In this document: positions 38,215-46,576 of the stretch, one piece after another
Layout: each line of letters opens with the position of its first letter
Position numbering within the stretch: position 1 is the first letter of the stretch
DNA from: SVQP01 sp045658965
GTDB taxonomy: Bacteria; Bacillota; Clostridia; Oscillospirales; CAG-272
Assembly (NCBI GenBank): GCA_045658965.1
Contig: JAZOVZ010000089.1
Location: forward strand, 1 to 46,847
DNA length: 46,847 nt
Direction: 5' to 3'
Program-made: the position numbers and the translations under genes
Notes under the pieces: generated by a model
What the model saw: only the letters and a program-made list of their open reading frames with translations
Databases searched by the model: none
Told to the model about the DNA's origin: nothing

Positions 38215-40277
38215 GAGGAAATAGGAGGGTATTTATAAAATATCTTTGTACCAATAGAGGAGGAGCAAGCCCCTCCCCTACCGCACGATGGCTTGGTGAT
38301 CCTTGCCAATAAATGCAAGGTGTAACCAAAACCGGGTAGGGGAGGGGCTTGCTCTTCCTCTATTGGGTGACTGCTATTATACCAGATGACAATACGCTTA
38401 TCGGGAGCGATGTACATTTGGTCGTTTTCGGTTGCGCCGAAGGTCTCGTACCATTCGGGGAAGTTGCGGGGAGGCATGTTTGCGCGCAGGATGCAGGGAC
38501 CGTGCACGTCAACTGCCAGCAGCATCTGTGCATATTCGGGTCTTGCCTTCTGGCACCATACTCTTGCCCAGTTGGTGAAATACTCCTCGTAGGATGCGCC
38601 CTCGGTGCTGCCCATGATGTCAAGCGTGACCGACATACCGCCGTTGTCCGCCATGTTCTCGGACACGATAAACGCACCGTTGACCTTGCCCTGGGGCAGC
38701 TCAATGCCGTCAAACTGCGCGATCATGTCGTTGACCTTGGCGTCAAATCTTGCAAAGTCCTCGTCGGTCCACCAGTTGTTGATGTTGCCGTTTTCGTCGC
38801 ACTTTGCGCCGTTGGAGTCAAATGCGTGCGAGATCTCGTGACCGATGACCGCGCCGATACCGCCTAAGTTCTCGCTTCTGGTCTGCTTGAGAGAATAGAA
38901 GGGAGCTTGCAGGATGGCAGCGGGGAAGGTGATATCGTTGACAAAGGGATCGTAGCAAGCGTTGACCATGTGGCCGGGCATTGCCCAGTTTTCGGGCTCG
39001 GTGGGCTTGTTCAGCTTTTCGTAGGAGGCAAGCTCTCTGACTGCCTGCAGGGAACGCACGATGTCAAACAGGGACGCTTCGGAGTCGAAGACCATCTTTT
39101 CGTAAATGGGTCTGACCTTGTCGGGATAACCCATCTTGACGCCCATGGTGGACAGCTTGAGGATTGCCTTTGCGCGGGTCTCTTCGCCCAGGATCTCGTT
39201 GGTCTGAATGCGCTTTTTGTAGGTGTCGATGATCTGATATACGATCTCGGTAATGTCCTTCTTTGCTTCTTGGCCGAAATACTTGTCGCCGTAGTAAATG
39301 CCCACGGGCTCGGAGTACATACCCGAAGCGAGGTTGTATGCAAACTTTTCAATATCCTGCATCTTGGCAATGCCCATCAGCGCGCGCATGTATGCGCCGC
39401 CCAGCTCACGCAGCTCCTCGGAGAGGTAGTTGCACGCGCTCATCAGACCGGTGACGTATGCCCAGTGCTTGTAAAGCTCGAGCGTGTCAGCGTTGAAAAT
39501 CTTGGCAAAGTCGCCAAAGTATCTGGGCTCGGTGACGATAACGGTCGCGGGCACGTGACCGAACAGGTCGGTCAGAATGGCGGTAAAATCAATGGTGGAA
39601 AGCATTTCTGCCGCAGCGGAGGTGTCCATGGGGTTGTACATCTCCACGTATCTCGACCACTCCTCGCGGGACTTTGCCAGTCCTGCAATGATCTCGTCAA
39701 AGGCAAGCGCGTCGGCTACGTACTGTGCCTGCGCCTCGGGGGCAAGGTCGGTCTGTGCCAGCACTGCGGAAGCAACGCTCGTCCAGATGCCGATGATCTG
39801 CTCCTTCTGCGCAGCCATTTCGGGACGGTAGTAGGTGGTGTCGGGCAAAATCACGCTCGCGCCCTGCATGTAAACCAGGTGCTGCTTGGTGTTCTTCATG
39901 TCGGTGTCAACGCCGATGTTGATGGGCGTGGGAATGCCGCCAAGGGAAAGGGTCTTGTAAAGGCGGGAAAAATCTTCAAGCGTGCCCAGCTGATCAAGCA
40001 CGGACAGCGCCTTGAGCGCGGGAGCAATGCCGTGTGCTGCCTTGCGGTCTGCATCCTTGGCAATGGCGTAAAGCGTGCAGGCTCTCTCAAGGTGCTCGTT
40101 GGGGTATGCGCCGCTTTCGCTCAGGGCTGCAAATTCGCCCATCATAATTTTTTCCACGCTGTCGCCAAGCTCCGAAAAGCCGCCTGCCGTGGGCTTGTCG
40201 TCGGGGATCACCAGCTCGTCAAGCTTTGCTTGGTTGACGTATGTATAAAGGTTGTCTTGAATGCGGATGTTTTCCAT
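38211..40277 (-). CDS. pepO: M13-family zinc endopeptidase (PepO/neprilysin-like) with a foreign C-terminal extension
   Basis: A 688-aa reading frame. The first 632 residues form a complete M13 peptidase: HEISH (480-484) binds zinc, E540-NMA-D544 completes the site, and VNACYDP (about 438-444) is the substrate-binding segment. M13 enzymes normally end near the pattern VIW; here RIVIW is at 628-632. The final 56 residues, from YNSS to the stop at 38211, come from a repeat and resemble no peptidase. No signal peptide, so it is probably cytoplasmic like PepO. The start ATG 40275-40277 follows AAGGAG. It is likely that a small change destroyed the original stop: TGG-TATAATAG would become TGG-TAA-TAG by loss of two bases. 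Confidence 0.9.
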   Translation of the reverse strand: MENIRIQDNLYTYVNQAKLDELVIPDDKPTAGGFSELGDSVEKIMMGEFAALSESGAYPNEHLERACTLYAIAKDADRKAAHGIAPALKALSVLDQLGTLEDFSRLYKTLSLGGIPTPINIGVDTDMKNTKQHLVYMQGASVILPDTTYYRPEMAAQKEQIIGIWTSVASAVLAQTDLAPEAQAQYVADALAFDEIIAGLAKSREEWSRYVEMYNPMDTSAAAEMLSTIDFTAILTDLFGHVPATVIVTEPRYFGDFAKIFNADTLELYKHWAYVTGLMSACNYLSEELRELGGAYMRALMGIAKMQDIEKFAYNLASGMYSEPVGIYYGDKYFGQEAKKDITEIVYQIIDTYKKRIQTNEILGEETRAKAILKLSTMGVKMGYPDKVRPIYEKMVFDSEASLFDIVRSLQAVRELASYEKLNKPTEPENWAMPGHMVNACYDPFVNDITFPAAILQAPFYSLKQTRSENLGGIGAVIGHEISHAFDSNGAKCDENGNINNWWTDEDFARFDAKVNDMIAQFDGIELPQGKVNGAFIVSENMADNGGMSVTLDIMGSTEGASYEEYFTNWARVWCQKARPEYAQMLLAVDVHGPCILRANMPPRNFPEWYETFGATENDQMYIAPDKRIVIWYNSSHPIEEEQAPPLPGFGYTLHLLARITKPSCGRGGACSSSIGTKIFYKYPPISS
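38250..38368. repeat. 33-bp inverted repeat inside the peptidase gene end
   Basis: The arms CCAATAGAGGAGGAGCAAGC... (38250-38282) and their inverse (38335-38368) enclose about 52 bases and differ at one or two positions. They lie just beyond the expected end of the M13 peptidase and are now translated as its tail. They may have served as its terminator. Confidence 0.82.
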
Positions 40278-40380
40278 ATCGGTCTCCTTTTTTGCTTGAT
40301 TTGTATCTATTGTATCACCGAATCGGGGAAAATGCAAGACGAAAGGGGAAATTTTTTGGTATTGGTTGGCATCCCCTCAC

Positions 40381-40820
40381 CCCGAGTGTCATCCTGAGCG
40401 GAAGGCGTAGCCTGGAGTCGAACTTTTGCGGCATGGAGTGTCCGTCGCGCGAGCAGGACACGGAATAAAGCAAAAGCGCAAATATTCGCCAAAGGCGAAT
40501 GTGCAGCGGGATCTCTAAAGGGTTTCCTCAATGTCTGCTCAGCCTTTGTTACGTTTTCAAAGCGATCCCAAATCGATCACGTTCAAATGTTACATAGCGC
40601 AGGCAGACGTGTCGTAAACCGCTTAGAGATCCCTTCCTCGGTCGTGCGCAAAACGCACTTCCTCGTCGGTTTTGCTTCGTTCCGCGCCATTTCGCAATTT
40701 GTTGCGAAATACCGCTACACTATGCAAAACTTCGACTCCGTATGAAATCCCGAATAAGAGTATTCATAAAATTCTGCAACATAAACGGGATTTCATACTC
40801 CGCTCAGGATGACACTCGGG
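40381..40820. mobile_element. 440-bp non-coding element with GTGTCATCCTGAGCG terminal inverted repeats, copy 2
   Basis: The 20-bp ends CCCGAGTGTCATCCTGAGCG and its exact inverse mark the element. The middle shares several blocks with the element at 33283-33729, including AAGCGCAAATATTCGCCAAA, CAATGTCTGCTCA and CGACTCCG, and has extra palindromes (TTTCGCAAtttgTTGCGAAA; GTATGAAATCCCG with CGGGATTTCATAC). There is no gene inside. It lies upstream of the M13 peptidase gene, whose promoter I could not see. Confidence 0.8.
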
Positions 40821-40822
40821 GG

Positions 40823-41340
40823 GCGCCGGCGGTAACCGTCACCCTTGGGTTCAAATCTCGACATCGGAGCGAACAAAAAGGAACCTACCACATCGTGGTA
40901 GGGGATTACGAATATAGGTCGCGGAAGGGTGTCGTATCTAGGAGTCTGCCGCTGGCAGACTCCGTCGCACCTCGCGAACATTCGTTTGCATCACTCACTC
41001 GCGCCGGCGGTAACCGTCACCCTTGGGGTTCAAATCTCGACATCGGAGCGAACAAAAAGGAACCTACCGCGTTGCGGTAGGGGATTACGAATATAGGTCG
41101 CAGTAGGGTGACGTATCTAGGAGTCTGCCGCTGGCAGACTCCGTCGCACCTCGCGAACATAGTCGTCTCGGTCGCGTACGCGTGGCGCGCTCCCGATACT
41201 CCTTGTTCGCTCACTCACTCGCCCTCCCTCCCCCTGCCACCGGCAGCGGTCGGGCTCGTTCCCTCTCGCGCCGGCGGTAACCGTCACCCTTAGGTTCAAA
41301 TCTCGACATCGGAGCGAACAAAAAGGAACCTACCACGATG
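40823..41340. repeat. Tandem units resembling inverted tRNA 3' ends
   Basis: Three units begin GCGCCGGCGGTAACCGTCAC at 40823, 41001 and 41268 (lengths 178, 267 and a 73-bp remnant). Each continues with GGTTCAAATCTCGACATCGG, close to a T-arm and 3' end of a class II tRNA, then AACAAAAAGGAACCTACC and a hairpin. The hairpin stem differs in a pairing-keeping way: CCTACCAC/GTGGTAGG against CCTACCGC/GCGGTAGG. The units are in opposite orientation to the real tRNA-Ser, and the third shares its terminator hairpin. Units 1 and 2 also contain AGTCTGCCgctGGCAGACT. No gene lies in 40821-41316. Confidence 0.72.
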
Positions 41341-41359
41341 TGGTAGGTTCCTTTTTGTT
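41317..41359 (-). terminator. Terminator of tRNA-Ser
   Basis: A near-perfect palindrome with arms AACAAAAAGGAACCTACCAC and GTGGTAGGTTCC...TTTTTGTT. On the minus strand it follows the CCA end directly and ends in TTTTTGTT. It is also the last part of the third tandem unit. Confidence 0.87.
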
Positions 41360-41449
41360 GGCGGAGATGGAGAGATTTGAACTCTCGCGCCGGTTACCCG
41401 GCCTACACCCTTAGCAGGGGCGCCTCTTCGGCCTCTTGAGTACATCTCC
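41359..41449 (-). tRNA. tRNA-Ser (anticodon GCT)
   Basis: On the minus strand GGAGATG pairs with CATCTCC at the acceptor end; anticodon loop CTGCTAA carries GCT; the long variable arm GTAGGCCGGGTAACCGGCGC marks a class II serine tRNA; T-arm GAGAGTTCAAATCTCTC. Discriminator G and encoded CCA. A promoter stands at 41489-41517 and a terminator at 41317-41359. Confidence 0.96.
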
Positions 41450-41488
41450 ATGTACCTGCGAGCGGCCATTGCATAACTCGCAGGCAAT

Positions 41489-41517
41489 ATTATACCTCTT
41501 TTATCTCGATTTGTCAA
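41489..41517 (-). promoter_or_regulatory. Promoter of tRNA-Ser
   Basis: On the minus strand TTGACA (complement of 41512-41517), 17 bases, TATAAT (complement of 41489-41494). Confidence 0.87.
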
Positions 41518-41589
41518 GCCTTTTTTTCATTTAATTTCAGAAAACTTTGCTTTTGTTTCGACATTTGTGCCCGAAAGTGCCCGCAGCTC

Positions 41590-41618
41590 TTGCATTTTAT
41601 AAAAAATCGTGCTATAAT
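41590..41618 (+). promoter_or_regulatory. Promoter of prfC
   Basis: TTGCAT (41590-41595), 17 bases, TATAAT (41613-41618), divergent from the tRNA-Ser promoter. AAAAGGATTT precedes the prfC start. Confidence 0.83.
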
Positions 41619-41657
41619 AATATGAATAACTATTTTTTCTAAAAGGATTTTTACAAC

Positions 41658-43268
41658 ATGATTGATACGCAAAGCGCACACGAAATTGAAAAACGCCGCA
41701 CGTTTGCCATTATTTCGCACCCTGACGCAGGTAAGACCACGCTGACCGAAAAGTTTTTGCTTTACGGCGGTGCGATCCAGACCGCGGGCTCGGTCAAGGG
41801 CAAGCACAGCGATAAGCACGCCGTTTCGGACTGGATGGAGCTGGAGAAGCAGAGAGGTATCTCGGTTTCCTCGTCTGTGATGCAGTTTAATTACAACGGC
41901 TATTGCATCAACATTCTGGATACCCCCGGACACCAGGACTTCTCCGAGGACACCTACCGTACGCTCATGGCTGCCGACAGCGCGGTCATGGTCATTGACG
42001 CGGCAAAGGGTATCGAGGCGCAGACGCGCAAGCTGTTCAAGGTTTGTGCCATGCGCGGCATTCCGATCTTTACCTTTATCAACAAGCTGGACCGCGAGGC
42101 GCGCGATCCCTTGGATCTGCTCGACGAGCTTGAGCAGGAGTTCGGCATCCGCACCTATCCCATGAACTGGCCGATCGGCTGTGGCGTGGATTTCAAGGGT
42201 GTGTACGACCGCGAGAAAAAGCAGATTCTGACCTTTGATAACTTCCACGGCGGCAGAAACCGTCTGCAGGGCATTGCCGTAGACTTTGACGATACGGCTC
42301 GCCTTGACGAGCTGATCGGTGAGCGTCTGCGCCAAAACCTTGCCGAGCAGATCGAGCTTTTGGACGTTGCGGACTTTGGCTTTGACCTTGACGCGGTACG
42401 CGCGGGCAAGCTCTCTCCCGTGTTCTTCGGCTCGGCGCTCAACAACTTCGGTATTGAGCCTTTCTTGGAGAGCTTTTTGCAGATGACCACCCCGCCCCTT
42501 TCCCACAAGGCGGGCGACGTCGAGATCGAGGCGCTGGATGAGCGTTTCTCGGCATTCGTATTCAAGATTCAGGCAAACATGAACAAGGCGCACCGCGACA
42601 GAATCGCCTTTATGCGTATCTGCTCGGGCAAATTTGAGCGCAGCAAGGAATATTTCCACGTGCAGGGCGGCAAGAACATCAAGCTTGCCCAGCCGCAGCA
42701 AATGATGGCGCAGGAGCGCGAGGGCGTTGAGGTTGCCTACGCGGGCGACATTATCGGTGTGTTTGACCCCGGCATCTTCTCGATCGGTGATACCATCTGC
42801 GCACCCGGCATGAAGGTGACGTACGAGGGCATTCCCAACTTTACTCCCGAGCATTTCGCGTACGTGGAGCAGATCGACTCCATGAAGCGCAAGCAGTTTG
42901 CCAAGGGCATGAACCAGATCGCGCAGGAGGGTGCGATCCGTATCTTCTTTGAACCCAACACCGGTATGGAGCGCGTGATCGTAGGCGTGGTCGGTGTGCT
43001 GCAGTATGACGTGCTCAAGTTCCGTATGCAGAGCGAGTACGGCGTGGGATATATCCAGCGCGAGATCCCGTATGATATCATTCGCTACGTGAGCGGCAAG
43101 GACGGCAAGGAGATCGACCCCTCCAAGCTCAAGCTGTCTGCCGAGACCAAGTGGATCCAGGACGTGCGCGGAAACGATCTTCTCTTGTTCCCCGGTAACT
43201 GGGCGGTGACCTGGGCACTCGAGCACAACGAGGATCTGGAGCTGTTGCCTTACGGCAGTAATGCGTAA
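41658..43268 (+). CDS. prfC: Peptide chain release factor 3
   Basis: A 536-aa translational GTPase with SHPDAGKTT (20-28), switch II DTPGHQD (88-94) and NKLD (142-145), followed by a domain II and III layout of RF3 rather than EF-G or EF-Tu. RF3 recycles RF1 and RF2 after peptide release. The length matches the usual ~530 aa. It is monocistronic. A solo copy of a 28-bp repeat arm follows its stop by one base. Confidence 0.96.
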   Translation: MIDTQSAHEIEKRRTFAIISHPDAGKTTLTEKFLLYGGAIQTAGSVKGKHSDKHAVSDWMELEKQRGISVSSSVMQFNYNGYCINILDTPGHQDFSEDTYRTLMAADSAVMVIDAAKGIEAQTRKLFKVCAMRGIPIFTFINKLDREARDPLDLLDELEQEFGIRTYPMNWPIGCGVDFKGVYDREKKQILTFDNFHGGRNRLQGIAVDFDDTARLDELIGERLRQNLAEQIELLDVADFGFDLDAVRAGKLSPVFFGSALNNFGIEPFLESFLQMTTPPLSHKAGDVEIEALDERFSAFVFKIQANMNKAHRDRIAFMRICSGKFERSKEYFHVQGGKNIKLAQPQQMMAQEREGVEVAYAGDIIGVFDPGIFSIGDTICAPGMKVTYEGIPNFTPEHFAYVEQIDSMKRKQFAKGMNQIAQEGAIRIFFEPNTGMERVIVGVVGVLQYDVLKFRMQSEYGVGYIQREIPYDIIRYVSGKDGKEIDPSKLKLSAETKWIQDVRGNDLLLFPGNWAVTWALEHNEDLELLPYGSNA

Positions 43269-43269
43269 G

Positions 43270-43297
43270 GCGGACAGTCGAGGACGCCTGTCCCTAC
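43270..43297. repeat. Solo copy of the 28-bp repeat arm
   Basis: This is identical to the right arm (34724-34751) of the inverted repeat at 34676-34751 and lies one base after the prfC stop. With only one arm present it cannot form the hairpin. Confidence 0.85.
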
Positions 43298-43350
43298 AAA
43301 TCACCGGGGATCCCGTAGTGTGGGGTTTGTTCCCACCGCGATCAAATGAA

Positions 43351-43428
43351 ATCCGCCCCTTATGGGACGGATGAAATCCACTTATGTGGATGAAATCGCT
43401 TTGCGATGAAATCCGCCGTGCGGCGGAT
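43351..43428. repeat. Hairpin chain with GAA linkers (array C)
   Basis: Four palindromes stand in a row: ATCCGcCCC ttat GGGaCGGAT, ATCCACttatGTGGAT, ATCGCtttGCGAT and ATCCGCCgtgCGGCGGAT, each opening with ATC and closing with GAT, joined by GAA. The stems vary while the linker is constant, as in arrays A and B, but the linker sequence is different. The chain lies between prfC and the SPFH gene. Confidence 0.78.
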
Positions 43429-43461
43429 GGATAAAAATATTTATATAAGGAGGACCTACAC

Positions 43462-44751
43462 ATGGGTATTATCAAAGCTGCAATGCACGCCGTGGGCGGT
43501 GCACTTGCCGATCAATGGTTAGAGGTCATTGAAGCCGATGCCATGAGTGACACCACGGTGTTTACCAAGGGTGTGACGGTTCGCGCAAATGACAAGAGAA
43601 ACAACAACAAAAAGGGCACGTCGGATACCGTTTCCAACGGCTCGATCATTCACGTCTATCCCGGTCAGTTCATGATGCTGATGGACGGCGGTAAGGTCGT
43701 GGACTATACCGCAGAGCCCGGCTATTACGAGGTCAAGAATTCCTCCGCTCCCTCGCTGTTCGGCGGCGAGTTTGGCGATTCGCTCAAGGATGCGTTCTCC
43801 CGCGTCAAGTTTGGCGGCGTTGCACCTTACGCGCAAAAGGCGTACTTTATCAATCTGCAGGAGATCAAGGGCATCAAGTTCGGCACGCGTTCTCCCGTCA
43901 ACTATTTCGATAACTTCTATAATGCAGAGCTGTTTTTGCGTGCGCACGGTACGTATTCCATCAAGATCACCGATCCTATCAAGTTTTATACCGCGGTGCT
44001 GCCCAAGAACGCAGACCGCGTAGACGTCAGCAGCATCAACGAGCAGTATCTGTCCGAGTTTTTGGAGGCTTTGCAGGCAGCCATCAACCGCATGTCTGCG
44101 GACGGCATTCGCATCTCCTACGTGGCAAGTAAGTCGCGCGAGCTGTCCTCTTATATGGCAAGCGAGCTGGACAACGACTGGAAGGCGATGCGCGGCATGG
44201 AGGTGCTCAGCGTCGGTATTGCCAGCGTTTCCTATGACGAGGAAAGCAAGAATCTCATCAATATGCGCAATCAGGGCGCAATGCTGGGTGACGCATCCAT
44301 CCGTGAGGGCTACGTGCAGGGCGCAATGGCGCGCGGCTTTGAGGCTGCGGGCAGCAATGCAAACGGTAGTGCGCAGGCGTTCATGGGCATGGGTATGGGC
44401 ATGAATGCGGGCGGCGGCTTTATGGCTGCGGCAAGCCAGTCCAACCAGGCACAGATCGCACGCGATGCAGAGCAAAAGAAGGCTGCGGCGGACGCGGCAG
44501 CAGCTGCTAACGGCTGGACGTGTGCATGCGGTGCTGTCAATACGGGTAAGTTCTGCTCCGATTGTGGGGCAAAGAAGCCCGAGGCGGCAGGCTCTTGGAA
44601 GTGCGCTTGCGGTGCGACCAATACCGGCAAGTTCTGCTCCGAATGCGGCGCAAAGAAGCCTGAGGATGACGCGTGGTTCTGCACCGAGTGCGGACACAAG
44701 AATACGGGCGCGGGCAAATTCTGCCCCGAATGCGGCGCAAAGCGCGCATAA
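43462..44751 (+). CDS. SPFH-domain protein with three C-terminal zinc ribbons (YdjI-like)
   Basis: A 429-aa protein. Residues 1-~280 are an SPFH/prohibitin-like (virion core protein) domain: VYPGQFMMLMDGGKVVDYTAEPG, FGTRSPVNYFDNFYNAELFLRAHG and SVDV-like KNADRVDVSSINEQ. A Gly/Met/Ala-rich linker (about 300-350) leads to three zinc ribbons, each with two CxC or CxxC pairs (CACGAVNTGKFCSDCG, CACGATNTGKFCSECG, CTECGHKNTGAGKFCPECG). Bacillus YdjI has this plan and works near the membrane with YdjG and YdjH in envelope stress. It lies in the same order here, nine bases before the YdjG-like gene. AAGGAGG precedes the ATG. Confidence 0.88.
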   Translation: MGIIKAAMHAVGGALADQWLEVIEADAMSDTTVFTKGVTVRANDKRNNNKKGTSDTVSNGSIIHVYPGQFMMLMDGGKVVDYTAEPGYYEVKNSSAPSLFGGEFGDSLKDAFSRVKFGGVAPYAQKAYFINLQEIKGIKFGTRSPVNYFDNFYNAELFLRAHGTYSIKITDPIKFYTAVLPKNADRVDVSSINEQYLSEFLEALQAAINRMSADGIRISYVASKSRELSSYMASELDNDWKAMRGMEVLSVGIASVSYDEESKNLINMRNQGAMLGDASIREGYVQGAMARGFEAAGSNANGSAQAFMGMGMGMNAGGGFMAAASQSNQAQIARDAEQKKAAADAAAAANGWTCACGAVNTGKFCSDCGAKKPEAAGSWKCACGATNTGKFCSECGAKKPEDDAWFCTECGHKNTGAGKFCPECGAKRA

Positions 44752-44759
44752 ATCAGCAT

Positions 44760-45809
44760 ATGGAACAGACGACTGTAACGTATCAATGTCCCAACTGCGG
44801 TGCGGGCTTGCTCTTTGATGCCGAAAAGGGTAAATTTGCTTGTGAATTTTGCCTTTCGGACTTTGGCAAGGACGAGCTGGACGCAGCGGGCAGTGCCGAA
44901 AAGGCAAAAGAGCGAGAAGCGCAGGACGAGGCGTTTCGTGAGCAGATGCGCGCCTACCATTGTCCCTCTTGCGGGGCTGAGGTCATGGCGGATGGCGAGA
45001 CGGTTGCCGATTTCTGCTATTTCTGCCACAACCCCGTTGTGCTTTCGGACAAGCTGTCGGGCGCGTTCCGCCCCGATAAGGTCATCCCGTTCAAGTTCGG
45101 CAAGCAGCAGGCGATCGAAAAGTTTTTGGCGTACGCCAAGCGTCACCGCTACGTGCCGCGCGATTACTTCTGCGCCGAGCAGGTAGAGAAGATCACGGGC
45201 GTATATTATCCTTTCTGGGTCACCGATGCGGATTCCTCTGCGTCGATGACGGCAGAGGGCACGCGCATCCGCACCTGGATCGTGGGTAACGTCAAATACA
45301 CCGAGACCACCAGACTGGAGTTTGAGCGCGAGGGCGAGATCCATTTTGAGGATATCGTCACAAGCGCGCTTTCCACCGAGGATAAGGAAATGCTGGAGGG
45401 CGTGCTGCCGTACCCCTCCGAGTCGCTTGAGGAGTTTTCCGCGCCTTATCTGACCGGTTTTGTGGCGAAAAAGCGCGACGTGGAGCGCGATTCGCTTAGC
45501 GAAGAGATCAGAGAGCGCATGGTCGGGTATGCAGACAGACTGCTGCGCGGCACCATCAACGGCGAGGTGGGGGGCGCGCGTCCGCAGCTGGATATCCACC
45601 AAAGCCATTGGGAATATGCGCTGATGCCTGTGTGGGTGCTGACCTACCGCGACAAGGCAGGGCAGATCTATAAGTACGCCATGAACGGCTATACGGGCAA
45701 GGTGTACGGCGAGCTGCCCATCAGTAAGTTCAAGCTGGGCGTCACGTTCGCCTCTGTCATGGCGGCGGTTGCCGCAGTACTTTTTGCTGTGGGGTGGTTG
45801 CTGTTATGA
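44760..45809 (+). CDS. Zinc-ribbon membrane protein, YdjG-like (TFIIB-type)
   Basis: A 349-aa protein. It begins with a zinc ribbon (CPNCGAGL...CEFC) and a second CPSCGAEV...CYFC, then a long soluble region with PFKFGKQQAIEKFLAYAKRH and YYPFWVTDAD, and ends with a hydrophobic helix (about 325-348, FASVMAAVAAVLFAVGWLLL). This matches YdjG of Bacillus. The Shine-Dalgarno is weak, so translation may be coupled to the SPFH gene. It overlaps the TPM gene by four bases (ATGA). Confidence 0.85.
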   Translation: MEQTTVTYQCPNCGAGLLFDAEKGKFACEFCLSDFGKDELDAAGSAEKAKEREAQDEAFREQMRAYHCPSCGAEVMADGETVADFCYFCHNPVVLSDKLSGAFRPDKVIPFKFGKQQAIEKFLAYAKRHRYVPRDYFCAEQVEKITGVYYPFWVTDADSSASMTAEGTRIRTWIVGNVKYTETTRLEFEREGEIHFEDIVTSALSTEDKEMLEGVLPYPSESLEEFSAPYLTGFVAKKRDVERDSLSEEIRERMVGYADRLLRGTINGEVGGARPQLDIHQSHWEYALMPVWVLTYRDKAGQIYKYAMNGYTGKVYGELPISKFKLGVTFASVMAAVAAVLFAVGWLLL

Positions 45810-46576
45810 TGAAAAGAAGTATTTTTGCAATCATTCTGGTTGCTTTGATGATGCTTTGCGTGCTGCCCGCCCACGCGCAAGCCGAGGAGGAAACGGCGGA
45901 GTTTGGCGGCTTGGGTAACGTGTATGACGCGGACGATCTGCTCAGTGATGCCGAGGAAGAGGAAATCGATGCGGCACTGCAGCAGGCTTCCGAGCAAACG
46001 GGCGTGCGCGTTTGCGCGTACTTGTACTGTGGGAATTGGTTTGAGGAGCTTCCCAAGGAGTATTACAGAGAGCTGCTGGGCTTTGGAAACGATACCGCCA
46101 TTCTGATGGTGGTGGAGAAGACGACGTTTGAAACCTATTATTTGCTGTATACGTTTGAAGAGGCGGATTATCAGATCAACGGCAAGGAGATCGACTACAT
46201 ACTGGACGACAGTACCGTTTACTATAATCTGAAGGACGACGCTTACGTCGAGGGACTTTGCGCGTATGCAGAGCTTGCCGCGCAGGCGTATGCGGGCAGA
46301 CTTGGCGTGTCTTGGGTGTTGATTTTGATCGTTGCGCTGATCGCGGGTGCGATCGCGGGCGGCGCCAGCGTAAGCAGCATTGCTGCAAGCTACAAGAAAA
46401 AGAACCCCTCGCAGTCCTATCCGCTTGACCGTTTTGCCAAGCTGGAGCTGACGCGCGAGAGGGATCATGAGATCGGCAAGTTCGTGACCACCACCATTAT
46501 TTCCTCGGGCAGTCGCCCGGGACACGGCGGTGGCGGCGGCGTCGGCCGTAGCGGCGGCGCGCGCGGCGCAAGGTAA
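45806..46576 (+). CDS. TPM-domain membrane protein, YdjH-like
   Basis: A 256-aa protein. A signal peptide (about 1-26, ending AHAQA) precedes a TPM domain with NVYDADDLLSDAEEEEIDAAL and TGVRVCAYLY; a membrane helix (about 173-195) follows, then a cytoplasmic tail ending in a Gly/Arg/Ser-rich stretch (GGGGGVGRSGGARG). YdjH of Bacillus has the same plan, and TPM domains are also found with MOTA/TolQ/ExbB-type or phage-shock-like proteins. It is last in the operon and is followed by a TGATTGCC/GGCAATCA hairpin and the third dispersed repeat. The start ATG 45806 overlaps the previous stop. Confidence 0.87.
   Translation: MMKRSIFAIILVALMMLCVLPAHAQAEEETAEFGGLGNVYDADDLLSDAEEEEIDAALQQASEQTGVRVCAYLYCGNWFEELPKEYYRELLGFGNDTAILMVVEKTTFETYYLLYTFEEADYQINGKEIDYILDDSTVYYNLKDDAYVEGLCAYAELAAQAYAGRLGVSWVLILIVALIAGAIAGGASVSSIAASYKKKNPSQSYPLDRFAKLELTRERDHEIGKFVTTTIISSGSRPGHGGGGGVGRSGGARGAR

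Noticed and set aside
40823..41340. Tandem units as CRISPR or as complete tRNA genes
   Set aside because: Units are 178-267 bp without repeat-spacer order, and no complete cloverleaf (no acceptor 5' half or anticodon arm) can be drawn.
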